A stretch of DNA of 64,000 nucleotides, from positions 7,693,678 to 7,757,677 of the forward strand of contig NZ_PTJS01000001.1 of NCBI RefSeq assembly GCF_002941025.1, given 5' to 3'. Below, in pieces: positions 16,016 through 24,493 of the stretch. Every line of letters begins with the position of its first letter. The first letter of the stretch is position 1. The DNA is from Streptomyces sp. QL37 (GTDB lineage Bacteria > Actinomycetota > Actinomycetes > Streptomycetales > Streptomycetaceae). The notes beneath the pieces were generated by a model. The model did not search any database and was not told the origin of the DNA. It worked only from the letters and a program-made list of their open reading frames with translations. Position numbers and translations under genes: made by a program.

Positions 16016-16043
16016 CCGTGAGCGTTCACGTGAACGCTCACGG
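16016..16043. promoter_or_regulatory. LacI-family operator of the importer operon
   Basis: Perfect 28-bp palindrome, half-site CCGTGAGCGTTCAC. It lies just after the promoter and 119 bp upstream of the lacI start on the other strand. Confidence 0.88.
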
Positions 16044-16121
16044 AATTGAGGAACTCGCCCATGAGGCGGACGAGGGCCTTCTGCTCATTCTGTCGATCCA
16101 CCTGCGCACAAAGGGACTCTC

Positions 16122-17423
16122 ATGACAGGTCGCACCCCCCGCCGGGGCCGCTGGAGCGTGCTGGCAGCAGCCGCCTTCACCTTGGCGGGCACGCTCACCG
16201 CGTGCTCGTCGTCGCCGGACGAAGTAGGCAGCGACGCCGAGCAGACCATCCGCTTCGTATGGTGGGGAAACGAGGACCGGGCCGCAGCCACCGAGAAGGT
16301 GGTGAAGAGGTTCGAGAAGGAACACCCGAACATCAAGGTCCAGACCGAGTTCAGCGGCTACCCCGCCTACGTGCAGAAGCTGACCACGCAGATCGCCGGC
16401 GGCAACGCGCCCGACCTGCTCCAGCTGGACCGCCCCACCTTCGGCGAGTACCAGCAGAAGCGTCAGCTCGCCGAGCTCACCCCCTACGTCGGCGGGACGC
16501 TGAAGACCGAGGGCATCTCCGACAGCCTCCTCGCGGGGGGCGAGGCCGACGGCAAGCAGTTCGCGATGCCCGCCGGCCTGACGACGCAGCTGTTCGTCTA
16601 CGACAAGGACCTGTACAAGAAGGCGGGGGTCACCGTCCCCGAGGACGGCTGGACCTGGAAGCAGTTCGCCACCGACATGGCCAGGGTCCAGGCCGAAAGC
16701 GGCAGGGCGGGTACCACCGACTTCGGCTGGGCCGTCGACTGGTTCGAGAGCTGGCTGCACCAGAACGGCAAACAGCTCTACACCAGTGACCGCAAGCTCG
16801 GCTTCACCGAGGACGACCTCGAGCAGTACTGGACCATGCTGGCCTCGATGCGGAAGCAGAAGGGCGTGACCGCGGCCGAGGACACCACCAAGATGGACGG
16901 CTCCGCACAGAACTCGGCACTCGTCGCGAAGCAGTCCGGCTCCGAGATCGCATACGACTCCAGCGTGACGAGCTACGTCTCGACCTACCAGGGAAAGCTG
17001 GGCTACGCGCCACTGCCGAGCGACAGCAAGACCGAATCCGGCATGGCCGCTCTGCCCCCCGTCTACTACGGCATCGCCAAGACCTCGCCCCACAAGGACG
17101 CCGCCGCGCTGCTGCTCGACTTCATCCTGAACGATCCCGAGGCCGGCAAGGTGCTCGGGACCACCCGCGGCACGCCGCCCAACTCGGAGGTCGCGGCCGA
17201 TGTCTGCGCCTCGGCCACCGGTGCCGACAAGGACACCTGTGACTTCCAGAGCAAGGTGAAGGACAAGCTCAGCCCCTCCGACACCTGGCTGTGGCCCAGC
17301 GGCAGCTCGGCCGTCAAGACGGACTTCCAGCGGGTCTACGACGACGTGATCTTCGGTAAGACGAGCGCGTCCGCAGGCGCGGCCAAGGTCGTCGGAAACG
17401 CCAAGCAGTCCCTCGGACAGTAA
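16122..17423 (+). CDS. ABC transporter sugar-binding lipoprotein (paralogue 2)
   Basis: 433 aa. ATG 16122 follows CAAAGGGACTCTC, the same ribosome site as in paralogue 1. Lipobox GTLTAC (Cys about 28) and the binding-protein fold (QTIRFVWWGNEDRAAAT, NAPDLLQLDRPTFGEYQQK, DGWTWKQFATDMARV, YYGIAKTSPHKDAAALLLDF). It is first in an operon with two permeases, a YesL-like protein, an oxidoreductase and PL4 copy 2. A hairpin follows before the first permease, the usual way to keep binding protein more abundant than permease. Ligands are probably RG-I oligosaccharides, inferred from the operon. Confidence 0.92.
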   Translation: MTGRTPRRGRWSVLAAAAFTLAGTLTACSSSPDEVGSDAEQTIRFVWWGNEDRAAATEKVVKRFEKEHPNIKVQTEFSGYPAYVQKLTTQIAGGNAPDLLQLDRPTFGEYQQKRQLAELTPYVGGTLKTEGISDSLLAGGEADGKQFAMPAGLTTQLFVYDKDLYKKAGVTVPEDGWTWKQFATDMARVQAESGRAGTTDFGWAVDWFESWLHQNGKQLYTSDRKLGFTEDDLEQYWTMLASMRKQKGVTAAEDTTKMDGSAQNSALVAKQSGSEIAYDSSVTSYVSTYQGKLGYAPLPSDSKTESGMAALPPVYYGIAKTSPHKDAAALLLDFILNDPEAGKVLGTTRGTPPNSEVAADVCASATGADKDTCDFQSKVKDKLSPSDTWLWPSGSSAVKTDFQRVYDDVIFGKTSASAGAAKVVGNAKQSLGQ

Positions 17424-17432
17424 GACATGCGC

Positions 17433-17458
17433 CCTCGCGGTCGGCCGCGACCGCGAGG
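17433..17458 (+). terminator. Intra-operon hairpin between binding-protein and permease genes
   Basis: Arms CCTCGCGGTCG and CGACCGCGAGG (11 bp) with a 4-nt loop, starting 10 bp after the binding-protein stop and ending 19 bp before the permease start. It probably acts as a partial terminator or 3' RNA-stabilising structure. Confidence 0.7.
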
Positions 17459-17476
17459 CGCAGAAAGGATCACGCG

Positions 17477-18448
17477 ATGCCAACCATCGCACGGGCTCGC
17501 TCCGCGGGCGAGCGAACCGAGGCCCCCGCGCGCAAAGCGCCGGCGGCACCGCCCCGGCGCCGACGACAGCGGAGCGGACCAGCGTACGTCTTCCTGTCAC
17601 CCTGGCTCATCGGCGCCTCGCTGCTGACCGTCGGCCCCATGCTGGCCTCGCTGTACCTGGCCTTCACCGACTACGACCTCTTCAACACCCCCCGGTGGGT
17701 CGGCCTGCAGAACTTCGAGCGCATGTTCACCCAGGACGACCGCTTCTGGAACTCCGTATGGGTCACCGTGAAGTTCGCGGTGATCTCCGTGCCGCTCAAG
17801 CTCGCCGCGGCTCTGGGCGTGGCGCTGCTCCTCAACAAGTCGCGACGCGGAACGGGTTTCTACCGCTCCGCCTTCTACGCGCCGTCCCTGCTGGGTGCCA
17901 GCGTCAGCGTCGCCCTCGTCTGGCGGTCCCTGTTCGGCTCCAACGGTGTGGTCGACGACTTCCTGGGCATGTTCGGCATCCACATCGGCAGCATGGTCGA
18001 CCAGCCACGCTACGCACTGCTCACCGTGATCGCCCTGGCGATCTGGCAGTTCGGCGCACCGATGGTGATCTTCCTCGCGGGCCTGAAGCAGGTGCCGAGC
18101 GAACTGTACGAGGCGGCTGCCCTGGACGGTGCCGGACCGGTCCGGCGGTTCTTCTCCGTCACCCTGCCCATGATCACTCCGGTGCTGCTGTTCAACCTCG
18201 TTCTGGAGATCATCCAGGCGTTCCAGTCCTTCACCGGGGCCTTCGTGATCGGCAGCGGACGCGGCGGTCCCAGTGACTCGGCGCTCCTCTACACGCTGTA
18301 CCTCTACCAGCGCGGCTTCAACAACTTCGAGATGGGCTACGCCTCCGCCATGGCCTGGGTGCTGCTCGTCGTGATCGCGATCATCACCGTCCTGCTGTTC
18401 CGCAGCTCGCGGAAGTGGGTCTTCTACGCCGGGGAGGGAACCCGATGA
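17477..18448 (+). CDS. Sugar ABC transporter permease (MalF-type)
   Basis: 323 aa, ATG 17477 after AGAAAGGATCACGCG. A basic cytoplasmic N-terminus is followed by six membrane helices (first: VFLSPWLIGASLLTVGPMLA). The EAA loop that docks the ATPase is present (YEAAALDGAGPVRRFFSVTLP). It forms the heterodimeric channel with the next gene, with which it overlaps by 4 nt. No ATPase gene is near; in streptomycetes such importers commonly share the MsiK ATPase encoded elsewhere. Confidence 0.94.
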   Translation: MPTIARARSAGERTEAPARKAPAAPPRRRRQRSGPAYVFLSPWLIGASLLTVGPMLASLYLAFTDYDLFNTPRWVGLQNFERMFTQDDRFWNSVWVTVKFAVISVPLKLAAALGVALLLNKSRRGTGFYRSAFYAPSLLGASVSVALVWRSLFGSNGVVDDFLGMFGIHIGSMVDQPRYALLTVIALAIWQFGAPMVIFLAGLKQVPSELYEAAALDGAGPVRRFFSVTLPMITPVLLFNLVLEIIQAFQSFTGAFVIGSGRGGPSDSALLYTLYLYQRGFNNFEMGYASAMAWVLLVVIAIITVLLFRSSRKWVFYAGEGTR

Positions 18449-19332
18449 GCGTCCAGGCTGCGACCCCAGCCCCCTCCACCACAGGTGCCGGACCGCGGGG
18501 GACCACCGCGCGCACCGTACTGTGGCACGTGGCCGTCATCGCACTGGTCCTGGTGCTGATGTATCCCGTGCTGTGGCTTGTCTCCAGCTCCTTCAAGCCG
18601 GCCGACGAGGTCCTCTCCAACCTCGCACTGCTCCCCGACAACGGGACGACCTCCAACTACAGCCAAGTGTTCGGCGGCGTCGCCGGCTACAGCGTCTGGC
18701 AGTACTTCGGTAACTCGCTGCTCGTCTCCGGCCTCTCCGTGATCGGAAACGTGCTGTCCTGCTCACTGGCCGGATACGTCTTCGGCCGGCTGAAGTTCCG
18801 AGGGCGCGGCCCGCTCTTCGCCTTCATGATCGCCACGATCATGCTGCCGCACCACGTCGTGTTGATCCCGCAGTACATCATCTTCCAGAAGCTCGACATG
18901 GTGAACACCTTCTGGCCGCTGATACTGCCGAAGTTCTTCGCCACGGAAGCGTTCTTCGTCTTCCTGATGGTGCAGTTCGTACGCGGCCTTCCCAAGGAGC
19001 TGGACGAGAGCGCGACCATCGACGGATGCGGACCGTTCCGTACCTTCTGGTACGTGATCCTTCCGCTCCTGCGACCGGCCGTCATCACGACGTCGATCTT
19101 CACCTTCATCTGGACGTGGAACGACTTCTTCAGCCAGCTGATCTACCTGAACGACCCCTCGAAGTTCACCCTGCCGCTCGCCCTGCAGATCTACGTCGAC
19201 CAGACCAGCCAGTCGGCGTTCGGGCCGATGTTCGCCATGTCGGTCCTGGCTCTCGTCCCGATCGGGCTGTTCTTCGTGGCGTTCCAGCGATTCCTCGTCG
19301 ACGGGGTCTCCACCTCGGGTCTGAAGGGCTGA
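18445..19332 (+). CDS. Sugar ABC transporter permease (MalG-type)
   Basis: 295 aa. ATG 18445 overlaps the previous stop (ATGA) and has GGGAGGGAA upstream. Six membrane helices start with VAVIALVLVLMYPVLWLVSSSF. The EAA loop is present (LDESATIDGCGPFRTFWYVILP), and the C-terminus RFLVDGVSTSGLKG is typical of MalG-family permeases. Tight coupling with the MalF-type gene fits equal subunit production. Confidence 0.94.
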   Translation: MSVQAATPAPSTTGAGPRGTTARTVLWHVAVIALVLVLMYPVLWLVSSSFKPADEVLSNLALLPDNGTTSNYSQVFGGVAGYSVWQYFGNSLLVSGLSVIGNVLSCSLAGYVFGRLKFRGRGPLFAFMIATIMLPHHVVLIPQYIIFQKLDMVNTFWPLILPKFFATEAFFVFLMVQFVRGLPKELDESATIDGCGPFRTFWYVILPLLRPAVITTSIFTFIWTWNDFFSQLIYLNDPSKFTLPLALQIYVDQTSQSAFGPMFAMSVLALVPIGLFFVAFQRFLVDGVSTSGLKG

Positions 19333-19334
19333 CC

Positions 19335-19931
19335 ATGCAGACCACTGCCCCACGGGCCGCCGGCCGTGAGCCGCGTACCGGTCTGATGCGCCATCTGGAG
19401 CTGCCCGCCGAAGTCCTTTTCATCGGCGTGCTGGTGAGCATCGCCTCGCTGCCTCTCGTGACCTCCCTCGCCGCAGCGGGTGCCGGCGCCACTCTGCTGC
19501 GCGAGATGACCGAGACGGAGCGGACTCCTACCGTGCGGCGTTTCGTCTCGCTGCTCGCGGAGTCCTTCCGGCAGCCGGTCGTCCTGCTCGCCCCCACCGC
19601 CGCGGCAGCGGTGGCGGGCATGGACCTGCTGGCGCTGGCCGCAGGCGTGCCCGGGGGGCGGCCGACAGCCGTACTGACCGCGCTGGCACTGACCTTCGTC
19701 GCGCTCGTCGGCATTCGCAGCGCCGCCCGGTGGCGGCCCGGTACGGCCTGGCGAACCGCCCTGGCGCCCGCCGCCGACATCGTGGCACGCGACTGGAGGG
19801 GCAGCCTGATGCTGGTCGGCGCAGTCGTGGTGCTCGGCCTCGTGGCCTTCGAGGTACCCGCGTTCACATTGATCCTTCCTGGCCTGCTGGTGCTGGCCGC
19901 GGTCGCCGTGGAAGGAAGGAGGGCCAAGTGA
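19335..19931 (+). CDS. YesL-like (DUF624-type) membrane protein of a sugar-transport operon
   Basis: 198 aa from ATG 19335, 2 bp after the permease stop. Four or five membrane segments are visible (VLFIGVLVSIASLPLVTSLAAAGAG; VVLLAPTAAAAVAGMDLLALAAG; PTAVLTALALTFVALVGI; GSLMLVGAVVVLGLVAF). The first helix with its SLPLVTS-Gly-rich turn and the F-x-x-L-x-E-S-F-R stretch resemble the YesL family. In Bacillus, yesL heads the yes gene cluster for RG-I use. Family assignment is by pattern only and the molecular role is unknown. It overlaps the next start by 4 nt (GTGA), so it is translationally coupled. Confidence 0.65.
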   Translation: MQTTAPRAAGREPRTGLMRHLELPAEVLFIGVLVSIASLPLVTSLAAAGAGATLLREMTETERTPTVRRFVSLLAESFRQPVVLLAPTAAAAVAGMDLLALAAGVPGGRPTAVLTALALTFVALVGIRSAARWRPGTAWRTALAPAADIVARDWRGSLMLVGAVVVLGLVAFEVPAFTLILPGLLVLAAVAVEGRRAK

Positions 19932-21040
19932 CCTGGACGATCGTGCTCGCGGGCGCGTCGGGATACGGCGCCACGTACGTGCGTGAGATCGCCGAGCTCG
20001 AAGCCCGGGGACTCGTCCGCCTCGTGGGCCTGTGCGATCTGCAGCCCTTGGACGGGGACGCCCGCAGACAGTTCGGCGACCGCGCCCTCGACGCCCGCCT
20101 CGACCGTCTGCTCGCCGAGACCCGGCCGGACCTGGCTGTCGTCGCCACCCCCATCCACACCCATCTGCCCTTGGGCCGGCAGGTTCTCGAGGCGGGCAGC
20201 CACCTGCTGCTGGAGAAACCGCCCGCCCCGAGCGCCGCCGAGTGGCAAGAAATCCTCACGCTCGCCCGCAGCAGGCAACTGAGCTGCCAGGTCGGATTCC
20301 AGAGCCTCGGTTCCGGGGCGTACGCCCGGCTCGCCGAGCTGATGGCCGCCGGAAAGCTCGGCGAGATCCGGGGAATCGGCTGCTACGGCGCCTGGTCACG
20401 CGACGCCGCGTACTACCGGCGCGCGGCCTGGGCCGGCCGACGGGAACTCAACGGCGTCCCGGTGGCGGACGGCGCGCTGACCAACCCCTTCGCCCACGCG
20501 GTGGCCACGGCCCTGGCCCTGGACGGCAGCACCGGCTGGGACGACATAGCCGACCTGGAAACGGAACTCCTGCGGGTCCGCGACATCCAGGTCGACGACA
20601 CCTCGTGTCTGCGGCTGAGGACAGCACGCGGCACGGTGATCACCGTCGCGGTCACCCTGGCCGCAAGGACGCCCGCGGAACCGGTCATCGTCGTGCACGG
20701 CACCCAGGGCCGAGCCGAACTGCACTACACGCGCGACCTTTTGGTGCTGGACGGGCAGTCCGAGCACCACGGTCGCATCTCACCGCTGCGGAACCTCCTC
20801 ACGCATCTGGACCAAGGGGCGCCGCTCCAGTGCGACATCGCCTCGTGCGGCGCGTTCACCCGGGTACTCGAACACATCAACGCCACGCCCGCCCCCCGAC
20901 TCATCGGCGAACGATGGCTCGCGCACGAAAGCGACGGGCCTCAGGACCGCATTCACATCCCGGGGGTGGAGGCAGCCGTGCGTGCGTCCGCCGAGCGACT
21001 GGCCACGTTCGCGGAACTCGCCGAGCCATGGGCGGTCTGA
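19928..21040 (+). CDS. Gfo/Idh/MocA-family oxidoreductase
   Basis: 370 aa from GTG 19928, overlapping the previous stop. The N-terminal Rossmann domain has an unusual glycine motif (VLAGASGYGATYVREI) followed by the family signature LLLEKPPAPSAAEW, where the Lys of EKP is the usual catalytic or cofactor-contacting residue. A C-terminal alpha/beta domain (about 130-340) includes the substrate-side sequence NPFAHAVATALALDG. These enzymes oxidise or reduce sugars or sugar acids with NAD(P). Placement inside the RG-I import operon suggests action on an unsaturated uronate- or rhamnose-derived product, but the substrate cannot be told from sequence. Confidence 0.86.
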   Translation: MTWTIVLAGASGYGATYVREIAELEARGLVRLVGLCDLQPLDGDARRQFGDRALDARLDRLLAETRPDLAVVATPIHTHLPLGRQVLEAGSHLLLEKPPAPSAAEWQEILTLARSRQLSCQVGFQSLGSGAYARLAELMAAGKLGEIRGIGCYGAWSRDAAYYRRAAWAGRRELNGVPVADGALTNPFAHAVATALALDGSTGWDDIADLETELLRVRDIQVDDTSCLRLRTARGTVITVAVTLAARTPAEPVIVVHGTQGRAELHYTRDLLVLDGQSEHHGRISPLRNLLTHLDQGAPLQCDIASCGAFTRVLEHINATPAPRLIGERWLAHESDGPQDRIHIPGVEAAVRASAERLATFAELAEPWAV

Positions 21041-21179
21041 ACCCGGACGGACCCGCCCCCGGGGATCACGCCCGTGCTCCCGGCGACACCTGCTGAGTCA
21101 GTGCCCCCGGACAGCCTCCTCGGCGCCGGATGCCGGCGCCCTCCTTCATCGCAGCAACGACGCTCGAAGGGAATCACCC

Positions 21180-23168
21180 ATGTCTTCTCCGATCGCCCGA
21201 CGCACAGTCCTCGGCCTGATGGGCGCGGCAGCGCTGTCGCTGCCGCAGGCCACCGCCGCTGTCGCTTCGGGGCCGAAGCCGGTCGCAGCCGGACCCGACG
21301 TCACGCTGGTGGACAACGGCAGCTCCGTCACCCTGTCGAACGGCCTCATCCGGTTCACGGTCGTCAAGAGCACCGCGCGGATCACGGACCTGCGGCTGCT
21401 CGCCGGGCCCCAGGCGGACAGCGGCGTCAACCTGTTCGCCGGCGCTCACGGCAACGGCTACACGGAATTCAACTACTCCGGCGCGCCGAAGGCCGTGACG
21501 CTGACCGGCGCCGTCTTCAGCATCGTCTCCCGGACCGCCGACCGCGTCGAGATCTCCATGCTCGCCGACGATCCGTCGCGCCTGGGCTTCTACGTGGACA
21601 TCCGGATGGCCATCGAACGCGGCCGGTCCGGCATCTACAACTACTGGATCGTCAAGTACCCCGAGGACATGCCCGACGGCCTCACCCTCACCCAGCTCCG
21701 CTACGCCTACGCCGCGGACACGCCGGCCTTCCGCTGGTTCGTCGTGGACGACGAGCGCGGTGTCCAGCAGCGCCCGTCCGCGGCTGAGCTCAAGGAGGCC
21801 GTCACCCTTCAGGACTCCACAGCCGTCCTCCCCGACGGAACCCTTTACTCCAAGTACCAGAACAAGTCGAACCTCGAAGGCGACAACCACGTCTTCATGA
21901 TCTCCGACGGCAAGGTCGGACTCTCGCTCGTGCAGGCCAGCAAGGAGTCCTTCGGCAGCCCCACACGCCAGGAACTGACCTGCCACGACTACTACGACGG
22001 CATGATCCTGCTCTGGCACCCGATCGCCAGCCACTACACGGCGAACGTGGAGGTCTCCAAGGGCTGGGCGAAGGTCTACGGGCCCTCCTACCTCCACGTC
22101 GGCGGGGCCGCGGCCGGAGACGAACGGGCGAACGTCGAAGCGCTGTGGAAGGACGCCAAGCGGGCCGCCGCACGTGAGCAGGCGGAATGGCCGTACAGGT
22201 GGATCACCGACCCCACCTACGCCGCGACCGAGCGGTCCACCGTCAGCGGCAAGCTGACCGTCGCCTCGCTCGGCACCGTCGCCAACGGCTGGGCCGTGCT
22301 CTACCAGCCCGAGCCCGATCGTCAGTACCAGGAGATCACCCTCGACGGAGACGACTGGCAGTACGCCGGCCGCGGTTACGTCTACGCCGCCAAGATCGCC
22401 CCGAACGGCCGATTCAGCATCCCGGCCGTCCGGCCCGGAACGTACACACTCGCCGCATTCGTGAAGGGCGCCATGGGCGAGTACCGGCACCCGGACCTCA
22501 AGGTCCCGGCCGCCGCCACCGTGGACGTGGGTACGCACGTCTGGAAGCCGATCAGCCACGGCAAGACACTCTGGCAGATCGGCACCCCGGACCGCACGTC
22601 CCAGGAGTTCCACATCCATGGCGGCGACAACGGCTACTACAGGTCCCTCTCCTGGCTCGAGTATCCGTACGAGTTCCCCGGAGGAGTCGACTTCAAGGTG
22701 GGCGTCGACGACCCGGCCACCGACTGGAACTACTTCCATCCGGCGGTCAGGACCCCGGGGACCCCCGCCCAGCTGCAGTGGCGCGGAACCACCCCCGACA
22801 GCACGCTCGAAACCTGGAAGATCCGCTTCGACGCCCGGCGTTACCGGCGCGGCACCGGCTACCTCGACATCTCCCTGGCCGCTTCGGTCTTCAGCACCCT
22901 GGCCGTGACCCTCAACGGGAAGGAGATCGCCTCCTTCGCACCCGTACCAGGAGTACGGGGAGACGGCAGTTCCTACCGTCTCGCCGCCCGGGCAGCACAC
23001 CGCCAACTCCCCACCATCACGTTCCCCGCCGGCCTCATCCACGACGGAGAGAACGTCCTGACCCTCGCGCCCGTGAGCCCGGCCGAGGCTCCCACGGCCG
23101 ACAACTGGATGCAGCCCATGGCCGGCGTCATGTACGACGCGATCAGGCTGCAGGTCGACAGGACCTGA
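21180..23168 (+). CDS. Rhamnogalacturonan lyase, polysaccharide lyase family 4 (copy 2)
   Basis: 662 aa from ATG 21180 (GAAGGGAATC upstream). A twin-arginine leader (SPIARRTVLGLMGAAALS) is followed by the three PL4 domains in the same order and with the same key stretches as copy 1 (DVTLVDNGSSVTLSNGLIRF, YSKYQNKSNLEGDNH, YYDGMILLWHPIASHY, FHPAVRTPGTPAQLQW). It sits at the end of the importer operon after a 139-bp gap, whereas copy 1 stands alone. The two copies probably arose by duplication inside the locus; differences cluster in loops and the linker. Product: unsaturated RG-I oligosaccharides. Confidence 0.93.
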   Translation: MSSPIARRTVLGLMGAAALSLPQATAAVASGPKPVAAGPDVTLVDNGSSVTLSNGLIRFTVVKSTARITDLRLLAGPQADSGVNLFAGAHGNGYTEFNYSGAPKAVTLTGAVFSIVSRTADRVEISMLADDPSRLGFYVDIRMAIERGRSGIYNYWIVKYPEDMPDGLTLTQLRYAYAADTPAFRWFVVDDERGVQQRPSAAELKEAVTLQDSTAVLPDGTLYSKYQNKSNLEGDNHVFMISDGKVGLSLVQASKESFGSPTRQELTCHDYYDGMILLWHPIASHYTANVEVSKGWAKVYGPSYLHVGGAAAGDERANVEALWKDAKRAAAREQAEWPYRWITDPTYAATERSTVSGKLTVASLGTVANGWAVLYQPEPDRQYQEITLDGDDWQYAGRGYVYAAKIAPNGRFSIPAVRPGTYTLAAFVKGAMGEYRHPDLKVPAAATVDVGTHVWKPISHGKTLWQIGTPDRTSQEFHIHGGDNGYYRSLSWLEYPYEFPGGVDFKVGVDDPATDWNYFHPAVRTPGTPAQLQWRGTTPDSTLETWKIRFDARRYRRGTGYLDISLAASVFSTLAVTLNGKEIASFAPVPGVRGDGSSYRLAARAAHRQLPTITFPAGLIHDGENVLTLAPVSPAEAPTADNWMQPMAGVMYDAIRLQVDRT

Positions 23169-23182
23169 CCCGCTACCTCACA

Positions 23183-23204
23183 CAATCCCACTGCCACGGG
23201 ATTG
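23183..23204. promoter_or_regulatory. Short dyad between PL4 copy 2 and the GH43 gene
   Basis: CAATCCC (23183-23189) and GGGATTG (23198-23204) with an 8-nt loop, in the 69-bp gap. It is too weak for a confident terminator and could be an operator or processing site. Confidence 0.35.
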
Positions 23205-23237
23205 CCGTTCACGATCGACGCAATGAAAGAGCAGGGA

Positions 23238-24284
23238 ATGTACGACTCCATCCGCCCGGGCCAGATCTGGCTGGACACCAACGGCAACCGCATCCACGCA
23301 CACGCGGGTTCCTTGCTCCACGAGGACGGCACCTACTACTGGTACGGGGAGAACAAGGAGCACTCGAAGCCGGGTGACAACGTCTGGACGTGGGGGATCC
23401 GGTGCTATTCCTCGACCGATCTCTACAACTGGACGGATCTCGGTCTCATCATCCCTCCGGATCTCGACGACCCTGAATCGCCGCTGCACCCCTCGCAGTT
23501 GATCGACCGCCCGCACATCGTCCGCAACCCGCGCACCGGGAAGTACGTCTGCTGGCTCAAGATCATGGGGGAGGGCGACCAGCAGCTCTGCACCGTCCTC
23601 ACCGCCGACTCCCTGCTGGGCCCCTACGAGATCGTCCGCACGGGATTCAGTCCGCTGGGGATGTTCGCCGGCGACTTCGATCTCGTCGTCGACCCGGTCG
23701 ACGGCAAGGGCTACTACTACTTCGAGCGGGTCCACAGCGAGATGATCTGTGCCGACCTCAGCGACGACTTCACGGACGTCACCGGCTACTACTCGACGCA
23801 CTTCCCCCAGCCCCACCCTCCTCTGGTGCGCGAGGCACCCGCCTACTTCCGGCGGAACGGCAAGCACTACCTGATCACCTCCGGTACGACGTGGTACTAC
23901 CCGAACCCCTCGGAGGTGGCCGTGGCGGACACCTACCACGGGCCCTACACCGTCATCGGGGATCCCCACCCGCAGGCCGCCACCCGCACCTCCTACCGGT
24001 CGCAGATCAGCTCGGTCTTCAAGCACCCGACGCAGGAGGACCTCTACATAGCCCTCGCGGACCGATGGCTCCCGCAACTGTCGGAAGAGGAATCGGACCA
24101 GGACAGGCCCTTCCACGAGCACTACTCCGCCAAGGAGGCCGGCAAGGCTGTCGCGCCCTTGCCGCTGCCGGAGGCCGACACCTCGATCGCCGACTACGTG
24201 TGGCTTCCCATCCGCTTCGACGGGGAGACGCCGGTGATCGAGTGGCAGGACGAATGGCGGATCGAGGACGTCGACCCGCGGTGA
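23238..24284 (+). CDS. Glycoside hydrolase family 43-type enzyme
   Basis: 348 aa from ATG 23238 (AAAGAG six bases upstream); ATG 23223 in frame is possible but lacks a ribosome site. No signal peptide, so it is cytoplasmic. The five-bladed propeller pattern is visible: IWLDTNGNRIHAHAGSLLHE (first Asp as general-base candidate), TYYWYGENKEH, IDRPHIVRNPRTGKYVCWLK, AGDFDLVVDPVDGKGYYYF, and APAYFRRNGKHYLITSGTT. The sequence resembles the GH43 branch active on galactans (exo-beta-1,3-galactosidase-like), which would fit arabinogalactan side chains, but substrate is an inference. It may be cotranscribed with PL4 copy 2, 69 bp upstream. Confidence 0.82.
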   Translation: MYDSIRPGQIWLDTNGNRIHAHAGSLLHEDGTYYWYGENKEHSKPGDNVWTWGIRCYSSTDLYNWTDLGLIIPPDLDDPESPLHPSQLIDRPHIVRNPRTGKYVCWLKIMGEGDQQLCTVLTADSLLGPYEIVRTGFSPLGMFAGDFDLVVDPVDGKGYYYFERVHSEMICADLSDDFTDVTGYYSTHFPQPHPPLVREAPAYFRRNGKHYLITSGTTWYYPNPSEVAVADTYHGPYTVIGDPHPQAATRTSYRSQISSVFKHPTQEDLYIALADRWLPQLSEEESDQDRPFHEHYSAKEAGKAVAPLPLPEADTSIADYVWLPIRFDGETPVIEWQDEWRIEDVDPR

Positions 24285-24354
24285 CCGTCGGAGCGGACCC
24301 GGCGGAGCCCGACCCCCGCTGAGATCAGGCTCCGGAGCGGTCACGGCACGGGGA

Positions 24355-24384
24355 CCGGTGGCCTGCCTCGCGGCCGGCCACCGG
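24355..24384 (+). terminator. Hairpin after the GH43 gene
   Basis: Arms CCGGTGGCC and GGCCACCGG with a 12-nt loop, 71 bp past the GH43 stop; likely the end of the pectin operon. Confidence 0.6.
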
Positions 24385-24493
24385 CTGTGGCCGCGGGGTC
24401 TTCCCGGATCCGCCCGAGGCCGGGAGCCGTAGGGCGATGGGGGCCGGTGAGGGATGCACGACGGGCGATACGAGCCGACAGGAGTAGGTCAGG

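Larger units (their letters stand above)
15971..16043 (+). repeat. 73-bp promoter-operator unit, inverted copy of 14433-14505
   Basis: Partner of the unit at 14433-14505, with 66 of 73 positions identical. This copy carries the perfect operator palindrome, the other copy a two-mismatch version. Confidence 0.88.

Noticed and set aside
15898..16101. N-terminal extension of the LacI regulator up to 16101
   Set aside because: It would cross the operator and importer promoter, has no domain content, and GTG 15897 has a strong ribosome site.
13053..17423. Insertion sequence or composite transposon formed by the inverted binding-protein copies
   Set aside because: No transposase gene, terminal repeats or target duplications are seen; the inverted similarity is explained by paralogous genes and their promoters.
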